A stretch of DNA of 62,416 bases from Pseudocercospora fijiensis CIRAD86 (lineage: Eukaryota; Ascomycota; Dothideomycetes; Mycosphaerellales; Mycosphaerellaceae): the NCBI RefSeq assembly GCF_000340215.1, contig NW_006921540.1, positions 116,686 to 179,101 on the forward strand, in the 5' to 3' direction. Positions 24,171-35,086 of the stretch are shown piece by piece. The position numbers were made by a program, and so were the translations under genes. The notes under the pieces are model-generated. The model was given only the letters and a program-made list of their open reading frames with translations. It searched no databases and was not told the origin of the DNA. The first letter of the stretch is position 1. Every line of letters starts with the position of its first letter.

Positions 24171-24297
24171 ACTTAATATAACTAATATATTGGAAGAAGG
24201 ACTAATCTATATAGAAGTCCGAAGATGAAGTGCAGCAGTTGCAGCCTTAGGCATTAGGCACGTAATGGACCCTGATACCTGGGCATACACTCCAAGT
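24171..24297 (-). repeat. 5' LTR of the copia element
   Basis: It is 127 bp, the same length as the other LTR, and differs from it by 12 transitions, all in CpA/TpG context. Nine are mutated in this copy, mostly in its inner 90 bp. The outer end is nearly intact. Confidence 0.9.
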
Positions 24298-24302
24298 GAC
24301 AA

Positions 24303-24983
24303 TGCTAGTCCGCATGCTTTGAGCGTCCTGTCTGTGAGGGCGGGAGCGTAGCTAGACAGCAGGAGACGGAGCTGCAAGCGGCAAAACGGAATGCGGCCAC
24401 CACCAGCATAGAAGTCTGGTAGGTGCGCCCAAGATGTGTTGAACTGCTTCCAAGAATGAACTTCGTATATGATCTATCCAAGCTACGGTCAAGAGAGTTC
24501 CTGTATCCCTCTGAGTGCTTGCTACTCGTTCACACGAGAAGGCGGGAGAAGAGCCTACCTGTAGCATCAATAAAATGGCATTAGTTGGCCAACTGATCCA
24601 GGTGGGTGTCGGATCTTGTGCCTTTGAGCGGTCATTGAAGCCAGAGTAGTAATTGCGTACGCCTCTGCATTCCGAAGCTGCATGCAACAATTTCCAGCGG
24701 CGATGAGTACCGCATCTCAATGTCAAAGCTGAAGCGGATCAGCAAAGAGTCATTCATCGTGAGTGTCCCAAGTCAGTTTCCTGCCTGCCTTCAGCAGTAG
24801 CTCTCGTCAGGCGTGGGCGCAGAAGATCTCTGTACGCCATGCAATGAGACATCGTTTCCGTCTCCGCGTCTGCAATATGCTCGTGATCTTCCCTCTGCGA
24901 GAAGCCGTACAATCGAGAATTCAGAGCGACAGGCCAGCGCATGACTCGCACCATGGCTCTTCCTGGGATAGCTTTTGTCGCCT
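24303..24983. other. Intergenic, no gene seen
   Basis: 680 bp of normal-composition DNA between the copia target duplication and the stop of the SAM carrier gene. A 124-codon minus-strand frame has no recognisable feature. I see nothing else. Confidence 0.5.
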
Positions 24984-25875
24984 TCATCGACCACCAAGCA
25001 TATTGCTCGCAAACTGATAACTTCCCAAAAACACCGCACCTCCAATACTAATCCACATAGTCCTCGGACCAATGCCACTGAAAAACGTCTTCCCACCCTC
25101 TTCCCTAAATATCCTTCCCGCCAAAGAAAACACATCCACCTTCCCCGTGCTCAACATCATCCTCGTCTTGAGCACATCCAACGGAGTCGTGAGTCCCGCA
25201 GCCACCGCACCACTAAAAGCCCCAAACACCGCACTTTCCGCCGCACTCACATCTCTCCCCCTATCCATTCCTCGTTCCAAACCCCACCTCTTCAACCCCT
25301 CCCAAAGCGGAAACTGAATAATCGTAAACGGCACCTCCCTCATAACGGTAATCCCCCAACCGCGATACAACTCCCTCCCCACCGACGCCAATCCACACGT
25401 ATACCTCTTCCCCAAAATGTTTTTCAGCGCCTCCATCGAGCCAGGAAACTGTTTCGCCTGCGCTCTCTGCTTCACAACTTCCGTGGGCACTCGAACCGCA
25501 CAAGCCGCAATTTCCCCCAAACTCGCCGCCAACATATGACCTCCCACCGTATTCCCCTCCCCAACATTCGTTTTCACCCCTTCGTACACCACGAAAAAAA
25601 GTGCCGCGCCTGGAGCAGAGCCCACGGCCGCTGAACCCACGCCATTGTAAATTCCGCGAAACCCGCCAGATTTCCAAAACCCGGGGGAGGATTGGAGGCG
25701 GGTTTTCAGCGTGTCGAGGGGGTATAATGAGATGTCGACTGTGGTTCCTGCGAGGGCGCCTGCCTAGGGATGTTAGGGAGCAGGTTGCAGCAGATATGGA
25801 GAGAGGGAGAGGGATGCGTACGAAGAGGGAGCGGAGGTAGGGGGATTCGAGGAGGGGGGGTTGATAGGGATCCAT
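24984..25875 (-). CDS. Mitochondrial S-adenosylmethionine carrier (PET8/SAMC)
   Basis: Two exons (25875-25822 and 25763-24984) give 277 residues, a normal length for the family. The 58-bp intron (GTACGC...CCTAG with branch CTAAC) joins SLF to [12 protein letters not shown] and completes the first carrier repeat. Three mitochondrial carrier signatures are present: [22 protein letters not shown] and [11 protein letters not shown], each at the end of the first helix of its repeat. The sequence pattern resembles yeast Pet8 and human SLC25A26, which import S-adenosylmethionine across the inner mitochondrial membrane in exchange for S-adenosylhomocysteine. The gene is followed by 680 bp and then the copia element. 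It shows no damage. Confidence 0.9.
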
Positions 25876-26775
25876 AGGGATTTGTTGAAAGGCCCCAACG
25901 CCAACGCCGGAAGAAATGCAGAAATATGTACAAGGACAGAGAAATCTTGGGGTTGGTCAGCAATGGGAAGATGAAGGTGATGAGAGCTTCGAGATGGAAA
26001 AGGTTCGGGAGTGCGATGTCGGCGCCGAATTGCCTCGAGCTTGACGATCCAACCACACTTTCTGTGAAAGGCAGTGTACTTATTGTCATTCTACGATTCT
26101 TTCTATTTGTTTTCTCGACAAATTTCTTTTATTCAACCTAGCAGCTGTATTTGTCTCGCGTCCATCAGACCGTATTGTCTAGCAGCTTCAAGGACGGAAT
26201 ACGAAGGCTCATGAGATCAATTCTGGGCATTGCATTACTACCGTTCCGAGACGAGACATCAACTTGCGTGAAAGGTGGCCACTCTGGTAGAGCTGGATCG
26301 ATTCCGCCAGGTATCAGGTACAGAGGTCCTCCCGTAGAAGAGCAATCGCTCAACCCTTGCTCGAACGCGAAATAGCTTGGCTCGTGTACTCGTATGCAAA
26401 AACGCCGATGCCTCTACTAGTGCTTCCGTACCACCCACCTGGCGTTCCATTCGTGCCGCTTTCATCTCCCCGTCGTATTTCTTACACGCAACAAAGCCCT
26501 TTCACCAGGGGTATTTCATAACTCCATTCCCAATGCAGCGAGGATCAAACGTTTTCCAAAGAATAGTTTCATTTTGCTCGTACTTGCTCCCGTATTTCGA
26601 ACCTGACCTCGGAGAAACGACTCGCTCGTCTTCTTCGCCAAAGGTGCGACAAATGGTGGTATGCTTTTGTCGCAGGTCGAGCAAACAGCACGACTATGAT
26701 AAAGCCAAGCGTGACGCCTAGGATGATGAGAGGCCAAAGCCACTCGAGCGCGATCATGTCGTATCGCCCAGCCAG
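25876..26775. other. Intergenic region, no gene seen
   Basis: 900 bp between the SAM carrier start and the mannosyltransferase stop, both on the minus strand. A 62-codon minus-strand frame just after the mannosyltransferase stop (26757-26569) has one hydrophobic segment, but it sits where the 3' UTR should be and I do not call it a gene. Confidence 0.5.
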
Positions 26776-28135
26776 TCACTGTTCCTTTTCGTAGCCTTCA
26801 GGCATAGGCATCTTGTTCACTTCGTACCATCGTTTTGTGCCTAGAAGCCACGTGTTAGTCTCGGTTCTCACCAATTCGACAAATCTGGTCACTCTTACAT
26901 GAGTAGCCATTCCAGTCAAAGTTGTCCTTGGGATTACAGTGGCACTTGTGATCAAGGCGAGTCTGCTCTCCGGTTGGACAGTGGGTGAATGGGACGTGGT
27001 AGTACGCGATGTCGTTGAAGAAGTGAATCTCCTCCTTCTTCAGCATGAGTGATGCCGCAATCGAGTGGACTGGCGCATCGCCCCAGCGCTCGTAGAAGAA
27101 CCCACCCTCCTTGTCGAGGAAGTCGAAATACTCCAAGTATGCCTTGCTTCGTAACCACTCGAGATTGCCGATTTCGAAGTTGGACCAGAAATGGCAGTGG
27201 TTGTAGCTCTCACCGCCGTCATCTGACAGCCATTCCATGGCATTACCCTCAGCGATGTGCTCTGGGTGCTGCTTGATGAACTTCTTGACGCTGTCCCACA
27301 GAGTTGGAATGGTCTCGACGTATTCGTAAAGCGAAATGACGAAGCTGTACTTCTTCTTTTTCTCGGCCATCATCTTGAACGGATCGTATGCAACGTCACA
27401 GAAGAGCTCAATGCTAGGCTCGACTCGCCAGTACCACTCGTACTCAAGCATGAGAGGGTGTCGGAAGAAGAAGCCCGACTCGTATCGACACATGTGTCTG
27501 TAGCTGATGCTGTCTCCGTAGATGATCTTGCGCTCGTGCATGTCCTCTCTGACCTTCTTAGCCTTCTCTTGGTCGATCCATTCTGGGAAGCCCCAGTGTT
27601 CCTTGTCGATCTTGCCGTATCTCGCCTTGCCAGAAGTGAGAGCGGTGGTGACCTTTTTGAAAGTGTCATCAAACTCGGCGTCGTTCAAGAACACCCAGTC
27701 GTAGTTGTAGTTGCGATTGAAGCGATCCTCGACTTGGCGGATGGATCTTGAGATTTCCCAGACATCGCTGTTGCGGGCAAGTGTCACGAAAGTGGCGTTC
27801 ATGCGCGGACCTGGGGCGGACGTTGGAGGGAGCTGCTGTTGAGAGCCCACAGCTGGGTTCGGCGAAGTGTTTTGAGTGGACGCAGCTTGTGGCGCGGCGA
27901 CGTGCTTGCTGTCCTTGTCGTCGCCCGAAATGACAAAAGTGCTGCCCGAGCTGGACGATGAGGATCCGCCATCCTGATTCCCTTTCCATATACCTTGCGC
28001 CTTAAGCAGCTCTGTCGCTGACTGAATATGGTCAGAGCCAGGTACTCGCGAGTTCGAGGCGGTAATGAAGTAGATAAAGACGATGGCTACGAAGGCGCCG
28101 ATGATGAATCGCATATAGCGCGTAGAGCCTGCCAT
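26776..28135 (-). CDS. GT15 alpha-1,2-mannosyltransferase (KRE2/MNT1/KTR family)
   Basis: Two exons (28135-26899 and 26840-26776) give 433 residues. The 58-bp intron (GTAAGA...TCTAG) splits the codon of the conserved Cys in GYSC, and the second exon supplies [20 protein letters not shown]. Without splicing the frame ends in unrelated residues. The start at 28135 is the ATG just before a type II signal anchor at residues 7-27 ([20 protein letters not shown]); an open frame extends upstream but lacks such features. A Ser/Pro-rich stem precedes the catalytic domain (about residues 110-410). That domain has family motifs [38 protein letters not shown] and [12 protein letters not shown]. The family adds alpha-1,2-linked mannose to O- and N-glycans in the Golgi. 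The gene is divergent from PAT1, 980 bp away. Confidence 0.93.
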
Positions 28136-29114
28136 GGTGCTGTCGCGGCTGTCAGGCTGCCTGCGATTGTGGTTATTGGTAGGTGTGGTATGTGCCCAGC
28201 AAGGGGGCGGGCGAGTCTTTGTTGTATACCGCCGGCGGCGGCGGAGGATGTCGTTGTGTCTGTCGCAGTCGCAATTGAAGCAAGCAGGGGAAGAAGGGTC
28301 GAAGTGTAAAGAGTGACGGAGGTGAAACAAAGTGGTAGAGGTCAGCGTCCAAAACGAGAGTGGAAGAGTATGCAGACCGCGTCCTCACTGCTCAGCCAGG
28401 CCAGGGATGGGTTCTCCAGAATGTCCACGTCCCCTTGGTTAACTCGTTGCTGGTCGGCGTTCGTCGGGTAAACAGGGATCAACCCCTACAGTGTCCACAT
28501 AGTTAGCACACAGAAGCCGCTCTGCAGGTGAATAGACAAGGCTCAATTGGACTCGCTTGTAACAGCGCTTTGCCTCTTCCAGTCGCCGCCGCTCTCGGAG
28601 ACTGAATTCTGACTCTTGAAGGTTCAAACCGTGAAGTTTAACCTGCTAAGTCAGCAGCTACAGTGGACGGCTTAAACCGCTTTCAAGCCACTGTTGTCGA
28701 TGGTGTAGAAGCTGATGAAGAAGATAATGACGTTTTGTATGGGGCCACACCGGATTTAGCATGGAAAGTGGAACCTGACAAGGGGATTGCCAGGGTGGGT
28801 GTTCGACGGACTTAACCACGGAGGCGGTTAAGGGGGTCCAGCGCACGCGCGGCATCACGGCATCACCCATCACGGCATCACAGCATCAACACTAACTTTA
28901 GTGCACCTCTGCCTCTGCACTCAACACAACACAACCCATCGTTGCACCGTCGCTTTAGTACGCAGCCACGAGTTGGCCTCCTATTGACCTGCGCGCATCT
29001 GCGCCAATCGATTCTCCCATCAATATTTGACATTGACTTCAAGCGGACGGATGGGAAATATCACCCATCTACCACCACGCTACCATTACATCAATCACTA
29101 CTACATCAATCACC
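28136..29114. other. Divergent promoter region between the mannosyltransferase and PAT1
   Basis: Normal-composition non-coding DNA. It includes a small direct-repeat cluster (GGCATCAC units at about 28851-28886) and a CA-rich leader just before PAT1. No RNA gene is visible. Confidence 0.6.
28851..28886. repeat. Short GGCATCAC direct repeats
   Basis: Four closely spaced GCATCAC-type units lie about 230 bp upstream of the PAT1 start codon. They could be a chance microsatellite or binding-site cluster. Confidence 0.7.
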
Positions 29115-31597
29115 ATGTCGTTCTTTGGCTTCGATACCACTCTGCCGCGCGACAAGCCGGCACAAGGCTCGCGGGGCATGTTCGAGTCTCACGACCCGTT
29201 TGGCGGACTGAGCGGCGCTGGTGAAGGCGATGGCGATGACGAGTATTTGGATTTTGAGCAGACCTATGATGGGCTGGGCAACCAGCTGAACGAGACTGGT
29301 GATGAGGACAACGACGACACTTTTGGAGGTGGGCCTGTCACAAGAGAGCAGCTTGGCAGAGACTTTGACTTCGCCGGCCAGACTGCGAATGTGAGAGGTA
29401 CTCTTCTGGAAGAGCAGACACTTCACCATGCCCGCCAACCATTCCCTCAACCTCGCGCGCAACCTCAGCAGCGACCAACGCGGACCGGCTATGAAGCGTA
29501 CAAGGAGCCACAATACATTCCAAAGCTTGAGGCCGATGCATCCATTTGGGGCTCGTCTGTTGCGAAAAAGTCAGAGCCGGCAGGACAGCCGCAGCCACCA
29601 CCAGGCATGGGTGGCGCGAAAATGATGAGTCTGGAAGAGGTGGAGGCGGCTATGCGAGCACATGCGCGTCCTACACCTCCGGCTCAGCCAGACATTCAGA
29701 GCCAGACACTAGGCTTGAAGAATATGCTGGGTCTTGGTGGTGCACCGACGCCTCCAGCCCAGCCTCAATTTGCGCAACAAAGGACACCACAAATCCTTCA
29801 GCGACCGCCGCAGCTTCCACAAGAGCTTCCAGCACAGCCAAGCCCGGACTACCAGAATCGTGCACCACACATCCTGCAGCGACAGCACACTCCCGGCAAT
29901 GCTCGACCCGCTTCGCAGGACTTTCATGGCCAGCCGCCACAACCAATGCAGTTCCAGCAAGGACCACCTCCTCCAGGCTTTCCTCACGGCCAGGTCCCAC
30001 GTGGCCCTATGCAGCCAGCTCACCACCGAGGTCCGTCTTACCAAGGCCCGCCAATAACACAGGCGCAGCAGATGATGTCGATGGCGCCAGAGGAGCGTGC
30101 TGCATACATGGAAGAGGAAGCCAAGCGAGCCAAGAGAAACCACAAGATCTTCCTCCTGAGCAAGAATAATGGGCTTATGACCCCGCAAGACAAGAACTTC
30201 ATAACCCGAATTCAGCTTCAGCAGCTACTCACCGCCACTGGAGGTGTCGACAACGACCCTGGCAGCGAGGAGCAACTTGCGGAAGACTTTTACTACCAGG
30301 TCTATGCGCAAATCCGTGGCCCACCTCGTAGTGGACCTGGTCAGCCAATCAACCAGTTTGCGCAGACTTATCTTTTCCAAACCGGCAGTCGATACGGGTA
30401 TGGCAGATCGAGACATCATCCACGTGGCGGTGACAACCATGTGCAGAGAATGGAGCAGCAGGTGGCCAGAGCTGTGGAGGCGGCCAAAGCGAGACCAAAG
30501 AACAAGTCGTTGGTCATGGAAGGCTCGCTCGGCAAGATCGCATTCAGCAATTCGAAAACTCCTCGCCCACTTCTTAATATCAAGCGACCCGACTCTGCCG
30601 ACGTTAGAAAGCATCATCCTTCCAAGCCCGCTGATCGAAAAACTACTCTCCGCAACATTGAGACCATGCACGCAGCATTGATGCGGGTGGAAGATCACGA
30701 CAGAAAGCAGCCTCCGCCTCCACAGGAAGATGGCTCCCCCGACGTGTTTGAAGCACACATAGGATGGCGAAGCGAGATGCAGGAACTCAACCAGCAGTTG
30801 TGGGATTCTCTCAAGATTATGGTTGATCATAACAAGTAAGTGCGCTCCTATCATTTCGATGCCGCCTTCTAACCATATCTAGCCCTGCTACCCTCCACCC
30901 CTTCATCCAAATCATCTCCTACGGCAAGAGCAAGAGGATTATTCCACGCATCTTCCGCCACCTCGATGACCAGCAACGGCTCACCATGTTGACTCTGATT
31001 GTCATTCATCTCGATGTTCTTGATGTGATCCGCGACGCCTATCCTCCAGCCGATAACAGCCCTCTTCCAGCACGAGTTAAAGAAGAAGTCGAACTCTTCA
31101 ATAACTGTGTCATCACGCCGCTTTCGAGCTATGTAAGCGAGGCTCCGCTCAATATCATCATCGGATTGCTCGGCCTCGTCCTCGATCGAACACAGGTACA
31201 GCATGTCGTTCGCACCAAGATTGGCAATCTCATCCTGACTATCCTCATCGCTCGTGCTGCGCTTCTCAAACAAGCTCAAGGCAGCGAGGACTTCTCGCAA
31301 TGGGAAGACATGTATGCGCGACTCTTCGACACCCTGGAACCTGTCCTGCCCTACATATTCCCCACGGACACCAACATCGCTGCGAGTGATGATGTGCATG
31401 TATGGCATTACTTGGCCGTTATGGGTGCCGCCGCTTCGCCTGATCAACAGCAGCGACTTGTGCTCGGAGTGAAGGACCGCGTAATGGAAACCGTGGCGAT
31501 CAGCAAGACATTGCCGGAAGCAATGAGTCAGAAGAGATTGAGTGACGTGAACTTATTTATGAGGTCTATTGGGTTGGATGTTGAATTGCTTGGGTGA
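29115..31597 (+). CDS. Pat1-type mRNA decapping activator
   Basis: Two exons (29115-30835 and 30883-31597) give 811 residues. The 47-bp intron (GTAAGT...TCTAG) joins HNN to PATLHPFIQIISYGKSKRI. The N-terminus MSFFGFDTTLP and the DPFGGL segment are typical of fungal Pat1. Residues about 170-330 are Pro/Gln-rich and disordered, as in P-body proteins. A basic MEGSLGKIAF block follows near residue 470. The C-terminal exon is the alpha-helical Pat-C domain that binds Lsm1-7 and Dcp2. Family role: a scaffold linking deadenylated mRNA to the Lsm1-7 ring, Dhh1 and the decapping enzyme in cytoplasmic P-bodies. Confidence 0.93.
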
Positions 31598-32464
31598 TGA
31601 AGAGACGTACAGTGGTGGTAATCAAACGAGTAGAAGCTTCGAAACCAGTGGTTGCAGACTTTCGTCGCAACGTAATGAGAGTGCTGCTGAACATGCGCGG
31701 CACCTTTGATTTGCCATAGTCATGAAAAGCGTTCTGTATTCGTCGATTTCAAAGCTTTCTTCCAATTTTCTTCCAATCCCACTCACAGCCACAGTCGTCG
31801 AATCGTTTATCTTCGATTTCTTCTCCTCCTCATCTAGTGCCGTGTTGTTACCTAGCCCTCCTCCTATACCAAATCGCACATTGGATTTAAGTATAGATGG
31901 AAGGATATGGAGGAGGGATGTAGATCTCGCGTTGAAGAAGAAGAAAAGAATCTCGAACTTCAAGTCTCCGAGTTTTATACATCGAGGGTTCAGCATGTGA
32001 TTCGACCGGTGAATCGAGATGCATATAGAAAGCATCAGTTAAGGTCTTGTGATAGTGAGGATGTTTGTTCAGTTAATATTAAGTAGCGGAGTTTTATATA
32101 TCGAGGCTTGGCATATAATTCGGCGGGTGAATCGAAATACATATGACACGGTGACGCGAAATCATTAGTTAAGGTTTTGTGATGGTGAGGATGTGTGTTT
32201 AGTTACTGTTAAGTAGAGAGAGGGTCTAGGTGATTACAGAGGTTCCCGCTAGTAGTGAGATGTAATTATTCGCATTGCATGGTTGTGGTGGCTTCTTGCT
32301 CACGTTTCGTACTTTCGATCATTCCAATCATGAATTTATATTGCCGTCATTTCCCCCCCTCGACCTCCCTTCGCTGCGCAGACTGTGTACAGCTTCTGCC
32401 ATCCGAAACAACGACACAATCGACTCCCTGCTCCTGTAATCGCCATTAACGCCCTTCCGTCGAT
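31598..32464. other. Intergenic region with a tandem duplication
   Basis: 867 bp between the convergent PAT1 and POA1-like genes. It holds both 3' ends and an imperfect tandem duplication of about 120 bp. No gene seen. Confidence 0.6.
31968..32215. repeat. Imperfect tandem duplication, unit about 120 bp
   Basis: The block GTTTTATACATCGAGG...GTTAAGTAG type occurs twice, at about 31968-32087 and 32089-32215. Both copies contain GTGAATCGA, TTAGTTAAGG/CAGTTAAGG and GTGAGGATGTG. Differences are mostly substitutions plus one insertion of about 10 bp in the second copy. Confidence 0.75.
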
Positions 32465-33220
32465 CTACTCCTCCCTCGAAACAACCTTAACCTCCCTAAC
32501 CCCCTCCCCCTCAACCTCAATCCCCTCCAAAACCCCCTTCGTCTTCTCCCACTTAACCCCAAACAACCCCGAATTAACCCTACACATCCTCACCTCCCCC
32601 ACCTCCCCATTCTCCCTAACCAACCTCAACAAATCCCTCATCGCCGGCTCCGTAGCCCCCAAAATCCGACTCGGGGAATCCTTCCTCCGACCTTTCGATC
32701 TCGAAGTAAACAGACATCCGATAAAATGCTCGTTCTCATCGTCGGGCTGAGGAGGTATGAGTAGAGCTTTCTGCCATAATTCGCCGCCGTGCATGTGGCA
32801 GTGGTCGTGGTAGATGGTGTAGGCGGATGGGTAGTGGGATTTGAAAGCTGCGGCGATTCCGGCGCCCCAGGAGCCTTCGGTGTTGCAGGCGTGGATGAGG
32901 AGGGTGTTGGGTGGGGCGGAGAAGATGTCGCCGGTGGATTCTGTGAGGGTGAGGGTGAGGGTGAGGGGGGATGGGTGGGATGGGTCGTGGGTGATGGGTT
33001 GGTCGATTGATGACATGTTTTTCTCTTGGGACTTTTGAGGCGTCTTGATTGCGATTGATTTGGTTTGGGTTGCTTTTGGACGACGTTGTGGCTTTGGTGC
33101 TGTGTTGTTGGTCTTGGATCTTTTGGATGGTTGGTCTGCTGAGAAGTCTGAGGCGATGTTGGGACCGTTGATGTCTTCACTTTTGCGCTTTTTGGTCGGG
33201 CGCAGATCTCGCGACGACAT
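32465..33220 (-). CDS. Macro-domain ADP-ribose 1''-phosphate phosphatase (POA1-like)
   Basis: A single exon of 251 residues from the ATG at 33220. An in-frame ATG 30 codons upstream (33310) is possible, but the added residues look non-conserved. Residues 1-70 are basic and disordered (DLRPTKKRK resembles a nuclear signal). The macro domain follows from about residue 85 with ESTGDIFSAPPNTLLIHACN, then GSWGAGIAAAFKSHYPSAY, IGCLFTS and NSGLFGVKW. These match yeast Poa1, which removes the phosphate from ADP-ribose 1''-phosphate, a by-product of tRNA splicing. The gene is divergent from the Rieske gene with a 287-bp shared upstream region. Confidence 0.85.
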   Translation of the reverse strand: MSSRDLRPTKKRKSEDINGPNIASDFSADQPSKRSKTNNTAPKPQRRPKATQTKSIAIKTPQKSQEKNMSSIDQPITHDPSHPSPLTLTLTLTESTGDIFSAPPNTLLIHACNTEGSWGAGIAAAFKSHYPSAYTIYHDHCHMHGGELWQKALLIPPQPDDENEHFIGCLFTSRSKGRRKDSPSRILGATEPAMRDLLRLVRENGEVGEVRMCRVNSGLFGVKWEKTKGVLEGIEVEGEGVREVKVVSREE

Positions 33221-33507
33221 GTTTGAAAATGCGATGTTGTTATGCGAAATAGGTGTGCATGCGAAGTTGATGTATTGGAGAGCTGAGACCCCAGACGCAG
33301 ACGCCCGCATCTAGCTCCATTGGTGATGATATGAGGTCTGAAGCCTGAGACAAACTTCCTCGATTACGCTGGCCCTCTTCCCATTGGCCACAACTTTCTC
33401 GGGCCAGGAAGGAAGTTCACAACGCCTCGACAGCAACATCTCCTCCTCTCCGGACACAACCCATTGACTGACCACCTCCGCTCCTACCCCGCCGCGCACC
33501 CGCCATA

Positions 33508-34316
33508 ATGTCTGTCTCATCGAGAGCGGCCACCTCGCTGGTGCGCCATGCTGCTCGCCAGCAGCTCCCGGCACTGCGCTCCTCGACAGCCGTCATGCAA
33601 ACCCAGCAGCAGCGCAGTATGGCCGATGCCTCAACCTCCCACGCCGTATACAAATCACCCTTCCACCGCGGTACAAGTAGTCAGCAAGATACAACCGTCA
33701 TCCCGTCCTTCAAGAACTACCGATCCAGCTCCGGCGAGCAGGGCAACAAGATGTTTCAGTATTTCATGGTTGGTGCTTTCGGTGGCATCAGTGCTCTCGG
33801 CGCGAAGAACACCGTGCAAGGTAAGCTAGAAATGTGTTCCGAGGCGGCAGATGTGGATCGCGAAGGACAATGGCTGATACAGTCTCAACTATAGACTTCC
33901 TCGTAAACATGTCCGCATCCGCAGACGTCCTCGCGCAAGCCAAGGTTGAGGTCGACCTCGCTACCATCCCTGAAGGAAAGAACGTTATCATCAAGTGGCG
34001 CGGTAAGCCCGTCTTCATCCGCCACCGAACCGCCGACGAGATCAAGCAAGCCGAGGACTTTGACTGGAAGACCCTCCGCGATCCACAACCCGATAGCGAC
34101 CGCGTCAAGAAGCCCGAATGGCTGATCATGTTGGGTGTCTGCACACATTTGGGATGTGTGCCTATCGGTGAAGCAGGTGACTATGGTGGTTGGTTCTGCC
34201 CATGCCACGGTTCTCACTACGATATCTCCGGACGTATAAGAAAGGGTCCCGCACCATTGAACTTGGAGGTGCCAGCATACGATTTCCCAGAAGACAATGC
34301 TCTTGTCATTGGTTAG
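33508..34316 (+). CDS. Rieske iron-sulphur subunit of the cytochrome bc1 complex
   Basis: Two exons (33508-33820 and 33895-34316) give 244 residues. The 74-bp intron (GTAAGC...CTATAG) joins NTVQ to [20 protein letters not shown]. Residues 1-40 are rich in Arg, Ser and Ala without acidic residues, a mitochondrial presequence. A transmembrane helix ([17 protein letters not shown]) and the flexible hinge precede the soluble head. The head carries both 2Fe-2S ligand loops, CTHLGCVP and CPCHGSHYD. The protein transfers electrons from ubiquinol to cytochrome c1 at the inner mitochondrial membrane. It is complete and undamaged. Confidence 0.96.
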
Positions 34317-35086
34317 AGAAAGAACGGTGGGATAGATGGGGAGCTTGTGATACAGAAGTGGAGCTGCAAGACGGGAATAAGAGAAGCCGGGACAGGAAAA
34401 TCTCCTGGCTCTGTACAGTTAAGATACATGATTTTTCTAGCGTCTCCGAAACCAGTTCTGTAACAATGCTTACTCTCGTGAGATCAGCTTCCTCTGCGCA
34501 TACCCTGAACTCGTGGCAGACATATTAGCAGAGGAACTGCTTTGGTGCAAGCTCTGGAACGGGGTTCGCATGCCCGACGAAGTTCCACGATGGCGATTTG
34601 TCGCCTCGCGGTAACGGATTACAGTTGAGGCGAGCTTAGAACTTGCTATACTAACTCTTTCTCTACTTTCTTCCAACTTTGACAGTCCAGACCATCATCG
34701 ACATGTCCCAACTCGAAGCGCGCCCGAAACGCCTGCCATTGGAGCTCTATTATCACACCTCCTCGGCAGACGACGATCCCGAAACAACAATCGATTTGAA
34801 TTACGATCCGCCAGCGCCTCGCAACAGGCATTCGCAAAGAGCTACCACGGTGATCGCATCTGGAGGATTCGTCCTACGTAGGCGGAGATAAACAATGACG
34901 GACGAGAACGAAACGATACTAGCCCTGGGCACTACACTAGAGGATCATTCCTGCATCTTTCGCTGACCGTCTTACATCTTCGGTATGAACACAACGAAAG
35001 CATGCGCAAAATCAATCACGAGGTGCTAAAATTCATCTAGTGCTGTACGGGTGTGCCAAGATGATGGGCATAGTGAGCGGTGTTAG
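34317..35086. other. Intergenic region, no confident gene
   Basis: 770 bp after the Rieske gene. A 62-63 codon plus-strand frame starting with an ATG at 34703 (MSQLEARPKRLPLELYY...) may be a remnant of a larger gene, but I do not recognise it. CpA/TpG content is still normal here. Confidence 0.45.

Larger units (their letters stand above)
19983..24297 (-). mobile_element. Copia-type LTR retrotransposon, RIP-degraded, 3' pol deleted
   Basis: The 4,315-bp element is flanked by the 5-bp duplication GACAA (19978-19982 and 24298-24302) and has two 127-bp LTRs. Coding is on the minus strand. A zinc-knuckle-like CKKY...segment is near 23050. Copia reverse transcriptase is recognisable from about 21.1 to 20.2 kb: a GLKQ-type block at about 20.4 kb, then YVDDIIIIA at about 20290-20260. 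The YVDD motif lies only about 150 bp from the 3' LTR, so the end of RT and all of RNase H are missing. The primer site and polypurine tract are nevertheless present at the LTR borders. All frames are broken by TAG/TAA. Confidence 0.88.

Noticed and set aside
24352..24726. 124-codon minus-strand frame beside the copia element
   Set aside because: No recognisable domain, no conserved segments and no intron-supported extension.
26569..26757. 62-codon minus-strand frame with one hydrophobic helix
   Set aside because: It lies directly downstream of the mannosyltransferase stop, most likely in its 3' UTR, and resembles no family I know.
34703..34891. Small plus-strand frame after the Rieske gene
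   Set aside because: Too short and featureless to call a gene; could be a remnant, so noted only in the intergenic entry.
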